Position numbers and translations under genes: made by a program. 35,810 nucleotides of DNA from the NCBI GenBank assembly GCA_964420405.1, contig CAYQTL010000047.1, positions 1 to 35,810 on the forward strand, written 5' to 3'. This document shows positions 32,975-35,810 of the stretch, in pieces. The notes under the pieces were generated by a model that was given only the letters and a program-made list of their open reading frames with translations, did not search any database and was not told the DNA's origin. Position 1 is the first letter of the stretch. Every line of letters begins with the position of its first letter. Origin of the DNA: CAYQTL01 sp964420405 (GTDB taxonomy: Bacteria > Acidobacteriota > Thermoanaerobaculia > Thermoanaerobaculales > Sulfomarinibacteraceae).

Positions 32975-34010
32975 GCGCCGCTCCAGGTTCCTCCATGAGA
33001 TCCGTCAACGTCTGGCCGATGCACTCCACCACCGGCACGATCCGACCGTAGTTCATCCGGCTCGACCCCACCACCCCGACCGCGCCCGCCCGGCGGCCTC
33101 GACGGTAGTACAGCGTCGCGACCATCGCGAGGCACCCTCCCGCCGTCAGTGGGGACTCGCGCCCGATCAGAACCTGCGTCCGGCCCCGCTCGAACACCCT
33201 CCGCCACTCCCGCGCGAACGCCGCCCGGTCGTCGAGCGTCGCGAGCAGGGAACGGACCCGGTCCACCTGGGAGAAGTCGCTGGAAGCGAGCAGGTTGTCC
33301 GTTCCGACGACCCACATCTCGACGTCCTCCGTCCGCTCGGAGAGGAGCCGTCCGGCGACCCGGGCGGCGCGCCTGGTGAAGGGACGACGCCAGGGGCCCT
33401 GCTCCTCGAGCGCGACCGCGAGCTGGTGGCGGATCCGGTCGAGGTCGACACCGCGGAACGCGGTCACGAGCTGCGCGAGCTCGTCGGCGAGCCCGCTGCC
33501 GCCGTCGTCGTCGGCGGGCACCAGCCGCTTCTCCACCGACCCGTCGCCGGTCACGACCACCCCCAGCAGCCGGTCGTCGCTGAGGGGGACGATCGACAGC
33601 GCCTCGAGCTCGGACGCCTCGCCCATCGGCCGCACCGCGACGCCCGCCTCCCGCGTCAGCTCGGCTGTCAGCCGCGCGACCCAGTCGAGATCGTCCAGCA
33701 GCTGACTGCGGGCGAGCCCGATCCGCGTCGACACGTACTGCCGGACGGCGGGCGTCAGCCGGGCACTGCCGGCGACCGTGTCCGCGTAGAGCCGGTACGC
33801 CCGGTCCGTCGGCGTGCATCCCGCCGACGGATGGCTGCGGGCGAGCCACCCGGCCTCCTCGAGGCCGGCCATGATGTTGCGGACCGTCGCGGCGGACAGG
33901 CCGAGCACGGGCGACCGCGCGACGCTGCGCGACGCCACCGCCTGCCCCGTGCGGATGTTGAGCTCCACGATCCTGACGAGGACGGCGAGCTCCCTCCTGC
34001 TCAGGTCCAT
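32967..34010 (-). CDS. hrcA: Heat-inducible transcription repressor HrcA
   Basis: A 347-residue winged-helix repressor of chaperone genes. The N-terminal wHTH (1-75) has SRSVARSPVLGLSAATVRNIMAGLEEAGWL. A GAF-like middle and a C-terminal dimerisation region with SSRMNYGRIVPVV and LTDLMEE follow. HrcA normally binds the CIRCE repeat. I could not find a CIRCE sequence in the 117 bases upstream of this operon. HrcA may therefore act on another operon such as groESL, or the site has diverged. First gene of the heat-shock operon. Confidence 0.95.
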   Translation of the reverse strand: MDLSRRELAVLVRIVELNIRTGQAVASRSVARSPVLGLSAATVRNIMAGLEEAGWLARSHPSAGCTPTDRAYRLYADTVAGSARLTPAVRQYVSTRIGLARSQLLDDLDWVARLTAELTREAGVAVRPMGEASELEALSIVPLSDDRLLGVVVTGDGSVEKRLVPADDDGGSGLADELAQLVTAFRGVDLDRIRHQLAVALEEQGPWRRPFTRRAARVAGRLLSERTEDVEMWVVGTDNLLASSDFSQVDRVRSLLATLDDRAAFAREWRRVFERGRTQVLIGRESPLTAGGCLAMVATLYYRRGRRAGAVGVVGSSRMNYGRIVPVVECIGQTLTDLMEEPGAAHA

Positions 34011-34111
34011 GACACCGACTCTCTCCCGGGGTACCGGACACGCACCGCGTGCCGACGGCTCGAAATCGGGGCGCGGCCCGACGGTCTCCGACTCGCCTGC
34101 ACGCGGCGCCT

Positions 34112-34121
34112 ATTGTAGCAT
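34112..34121. promoter_or_regulatory. Overlapping divergent -10 elements
   Basis: The bases ATTGTAGCAT contain TACAAT on the minus strand (34112-34117), toward hrcA with a leader of about 100 bases. They also contain TAGCAT on the plus strand (34116-34121), ending 6 bases before the DUF2520 ATG. The two share two bases, so only one polymerase should bind at a time. Confidence 0.5.
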
Positions 34122-34127
34122 CGACAC

Positions 34128-34955
34128 ATGGATCGACCCGGGCTGGCGGTGATCGGGCCGGGCCGGCTCGGGCTCCACCTGGCCCGCCGTGCCGCCGAGC
34201 GCGGTCTCGCTCCCGTCCGCCTGCGAGGTCGGTCGGACGCGACCGGGCCGGACCTGCTGCCGCGGGCCGTCCGCCGGGACAGCTGGCGACGCCCCACACC
34301 TGGCGACCTGCCGGACCTGGTGGTGGTGACCGTGCAGGACGGCGAGATCCGCTCGACCGCGAACGACCTCGCGCGCCGCGAGGTGCGCCCGGGATCGTCC
34401 GTGGTGCTGCACACCTCGGGGCTGCTGACCGCCGAGGTTCTCGAGGTCTGCCGGCGGGCCGGGGCCGCGGTCGGCTCGTGGCACCCCCTGCAGAGCTTCC
34501 CGCCGGCGTCGGTGCGGCCCGAGGTGCGGTGGACGGGGGTGCCGTGCGCAGTGGAGGGAGACCCCGCCGCGGTGGACGCCGGTTTCCGCCTCGCCCGCGC
34601 CCTCGGCCTCGAGCCGTGGCTGATCGCGCCCTCCGACAAGCTCAGATACCACGCCGCGGCGGCCCTCGCCGGCAACCTCACCCACGTGCTCGCGGCCGCC
34701 GCGGCGCGGGAGATGCGGCGGTGCGGCCTGCCGTCCGGCCCCACGGCGGACCATCCCCTGCGCCCCCTGGTCGAGTCGTCGCTCGCCGTCGCGCTCGCCG
34801 CACCCGGTCTCGAGGGGCTCACGGGAGCGATCGCCCGCGACGACGGGGACACCGTCGCCCGACATCTCGCCGTGCTCGACCCCGATCTCGCCGCCGCGTA
34901 CCGCGCGCTCGCCGCCCACGTCGCGAGGCTCTCTGCAAGCGCTTGTCTCGATTGA
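34128..34955 (+). CDS. Rossmann-fold and DUF2520 domain protein
   Basis: A 275-residue cytoplasmic oxidoreductase-like protein. The N-terminal NAD(P)-binding motif is LAVIGPGRLGLHLA (6-19). A strand VVVTVQDGEI follows, then VLHTSG and the DUF2520 signature GSWHPLQSF. The C-terminal half is all helical, as in ketopantoate reductase and other beta-hydroxyacid dehydrogenase relatives. The substrate is not known for the family. The ATG has no Shine-Dalgarno. It is divergent from hrcA, and its stop overlaps the -35 of the mglA promoter. Confidence 0.88.
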   Translation: MDRPGLAVIGPGRLGLHLARRAAERGLAPVRLRGRSDATGPDLLPRAVRRDSWRRPTPGDLPDLVVVTVQDGEIRSTANDLARREVRPGSSVVLHTSGLLTAEVLEVCRRAGAAVGSWHPLQSFPPASVRPEVRWTGVPCAVEGDPAAVDAGFRLARALGLEPWLIAPSDKLRYHAAAALAGNLTHVLAAAAAREMRRCGLPSGPTADHPLRPLVESSLAVALAAPGLEGLTGAIARDDGDTVARHLAVLDPDLAAAYRALAAHVARLSASACLD

Positions 34956-34980
34956 CCGTTGCAGGCCGCTGTGTTAGCGT
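34952..34980 (+). promoter_or_regulatory. Sigma-70-type promoter of mglA
   Basis: TTGACC (34952-34957), a 17-base spacer and TAGCGT (34975-34980). The -35 overlaps the stop codon of the DUF2520 gene. The mglA ATG follows 26 bases later with GAGG between. Confidence 0.75.
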
Positions 34981-35006
34981 GAACCAGGCGTCTGAGGTCA
35001 CGCTGG

Positions 35007-35810
35007 ATGGTTTTCTTCAACTGGGCAACGATGCAGATGGCGGCCAAGATCGTGTACTACGGTCCTGGTCTGTGCGGCAAGACGTCAAATCTGAGCTACA
35101 TCTACGCCAAGACATCGCCCAACTCCCGCGGCGAGATGGTGTCGCTGGAGACCGAGTCCGACCGGACGCTGTTCTTCGACCTGCTGCCGATCGAGGTCGG
35201 CACCATCGGCGGTTTCAAGACCCGCCTCCAGCTCTACACGGTCCCAGGACAGGTGTTCTACAACACCACGCGCAAGCTGGTGCTGAAGGGCGTCGACGGG
35301 GTGGTGTTCGTCGCCGACTCCCAGCGACCGATGCGCGAGGCGAACCTGGAGAGCCTCGAGAGCCTCCGCTCGAACCTGCGCGAGCTCGGGCTGGCCCTCA
35401 CCGACCTGCCGCTGGTGCTGCAGTTCAACAAGCGCGACCTGAAGAACATCCTCACCGTCGAGGAGCTGGTCCAGGATCTGAGCCCCGACGGCGCGTACCC
35501 CCACTTCGAGGCCTCGGCCATCAACGGCGACGGCGTGTTCGAGACTCTCAAGGAGATCACCAAGCTCACGCTGAAGAAGCTGCGCAAGCGGATGGCGTCG
35601 CCGCAGACCTCGGCCGGCAACACGCGGCCGACGGTCGCCCCGGTGCGCCCCGCGCCGACGGCGGCGAGCAGGCGCCCGGCGTCGATCTCGGCCGCCGCCC
35701 TCGCGCGCGCCGCCGAGGAGGGGGTCGAGAGCGATGCCCGTGGCGGGGCCGCCGCGCAGGCCGGACCGCCGCCGCCCGCGGCGCCGCCGGCACCGCCCCC
35801 GCCGGAGCCC
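35007..35810 (+). CDS. mglA: MglA-type polarity GTPase with proline-rich extension, cut by window edge
   Basis: 268 residues are visible and no stop is reached. MglA is a Ras-like GTPase that sets the leading pole for gliding or twitching motility in Myxococcus and polarity in other bacteria. The P-loop GPGLCGKTS (19-27, Lys25 and Thr26), the YTVPGQVFYN switch (77-86) and NKRDL (141-145) match the MglA group almost residue for residue. The normal protein ends near residue 195. Here it continues with about 70 residues rich in Pro, Ala and Arg. This could be a disordered tail or a linker to another domain beyond the window. It is usually regulated by an MglB GAP, which is not in view. Confidence 0.93.
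   Translation, partial: MVFFNWATMQMAAKIVYYGPGLCGKTSNLSYIYAKTSPNSRGEMVSLETESDRTLFFDLLPIEVGTIGGFKTRLQLYTVPGQVFYNTTRKLVLKGVDGVVFVADSQRPMREANLESLESLRSNLRELGLALTDLPLVLQFNKRDLKNILTVEELVQDLSPDGAYPHFEASAINGDGVFETLKEITKLTLKKLRKRMASPQTSAGNTRPTVAPVRPAPTAASRRPASISAAALARAAEEGVESDARGGAAAQAGPPPPAAPPAPPPPEP

Overview
The window is very high in G+C (about 70 percent or more, judged by eye) and densely packed with bacterial genes. The gene set points to a Gram-negative-type, non-enteric bacterium. It includes a Myxococcus-type MglA GTPase, full-length NIF-type NifU and NifS without other nif genes, an hrcA-grpE-dnaK-dnaJ-prmA-rsmE heat-shock operon, YqgE and many secreted hydrolases. Together with dispersed ATCCCG-type intergenic repeats this fits Acidobacteriota (Thermoanaerobaculia-like) or a neighbouring deep-branching phylum. 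That placement is an inference, because no rRNA or taxonomic marker is present. No tRNA, rRNA, CRISPR array, transposase or phage gene was found.

Layout. 1-510: no gene, but a large nested inverted repeat and a CTGACG-type tandem repeat. 511-3351 (minus): a Dabb protein, then gamma-glutamyltranspeptidase coupled to a hemerythrin. 3630-7662 (plus): a TerB-like protein, nifU, nifS and two unknown proteins. 7696-10318: an M14 zinc carboxypeptidase overlapping a methyltransferase. 10693-11706: a secreted parvulin-type isomerase. 11719-13741 (minus): an alpha/beta hydrolase-OsmC fusion and MsrB. 13861-15276: a glutamate-family dehydrogenase. 15423-16016 (minus): a lipoprotein.

16448-19544 is the most interesting stretch. 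A membrane-anchored N-acetylmuramoyl-L-alanine amidase, a MamK-type bacterial actin and a LytM/M23 endopeptidase are joined by 4-base stop/start overlaps. No magnetosome genes are nearby. This looks like an actin filament wired to peptidoglycan hydrolases.

19631-23621: a branched-chain aminotransferase, a STAS protein coupled to a nucleoside phosphorylase, an SseB-like small protein, a degenerate nucleotidyltransferase-like protein and YqgE. 23660-23870 is a lower-G+C island with an orphan minus-strand promoter and a terminator-like hairpin, a good small-RNA candidate. 23925-26058 (minus): alanine racemase and a family 2 glycosyltransferase. 26310-26696: a small basic protein behind a near-consensus promoter. 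26707-34010 (minus): tatD, then rsmE, prmA, dnaJ, dnaK, grpE and hrcA. 34128 to the end (plus): a Rossmann/DUF2520 protein and mglA with a proline-rich extension cut by the window edge.

Expression signals fall into two classes. Genes with a Shine-Dalgarno sequence have their -10-like hexamer far upstream. At least six genes (ggt, the M14 peptidase, yqgE, alr, tatD, DUF2520) have a TANNNT hexamer only 6-8 bases before the start codon and no Shine-Dalgarno, which suggests widespread leaderless transcription.
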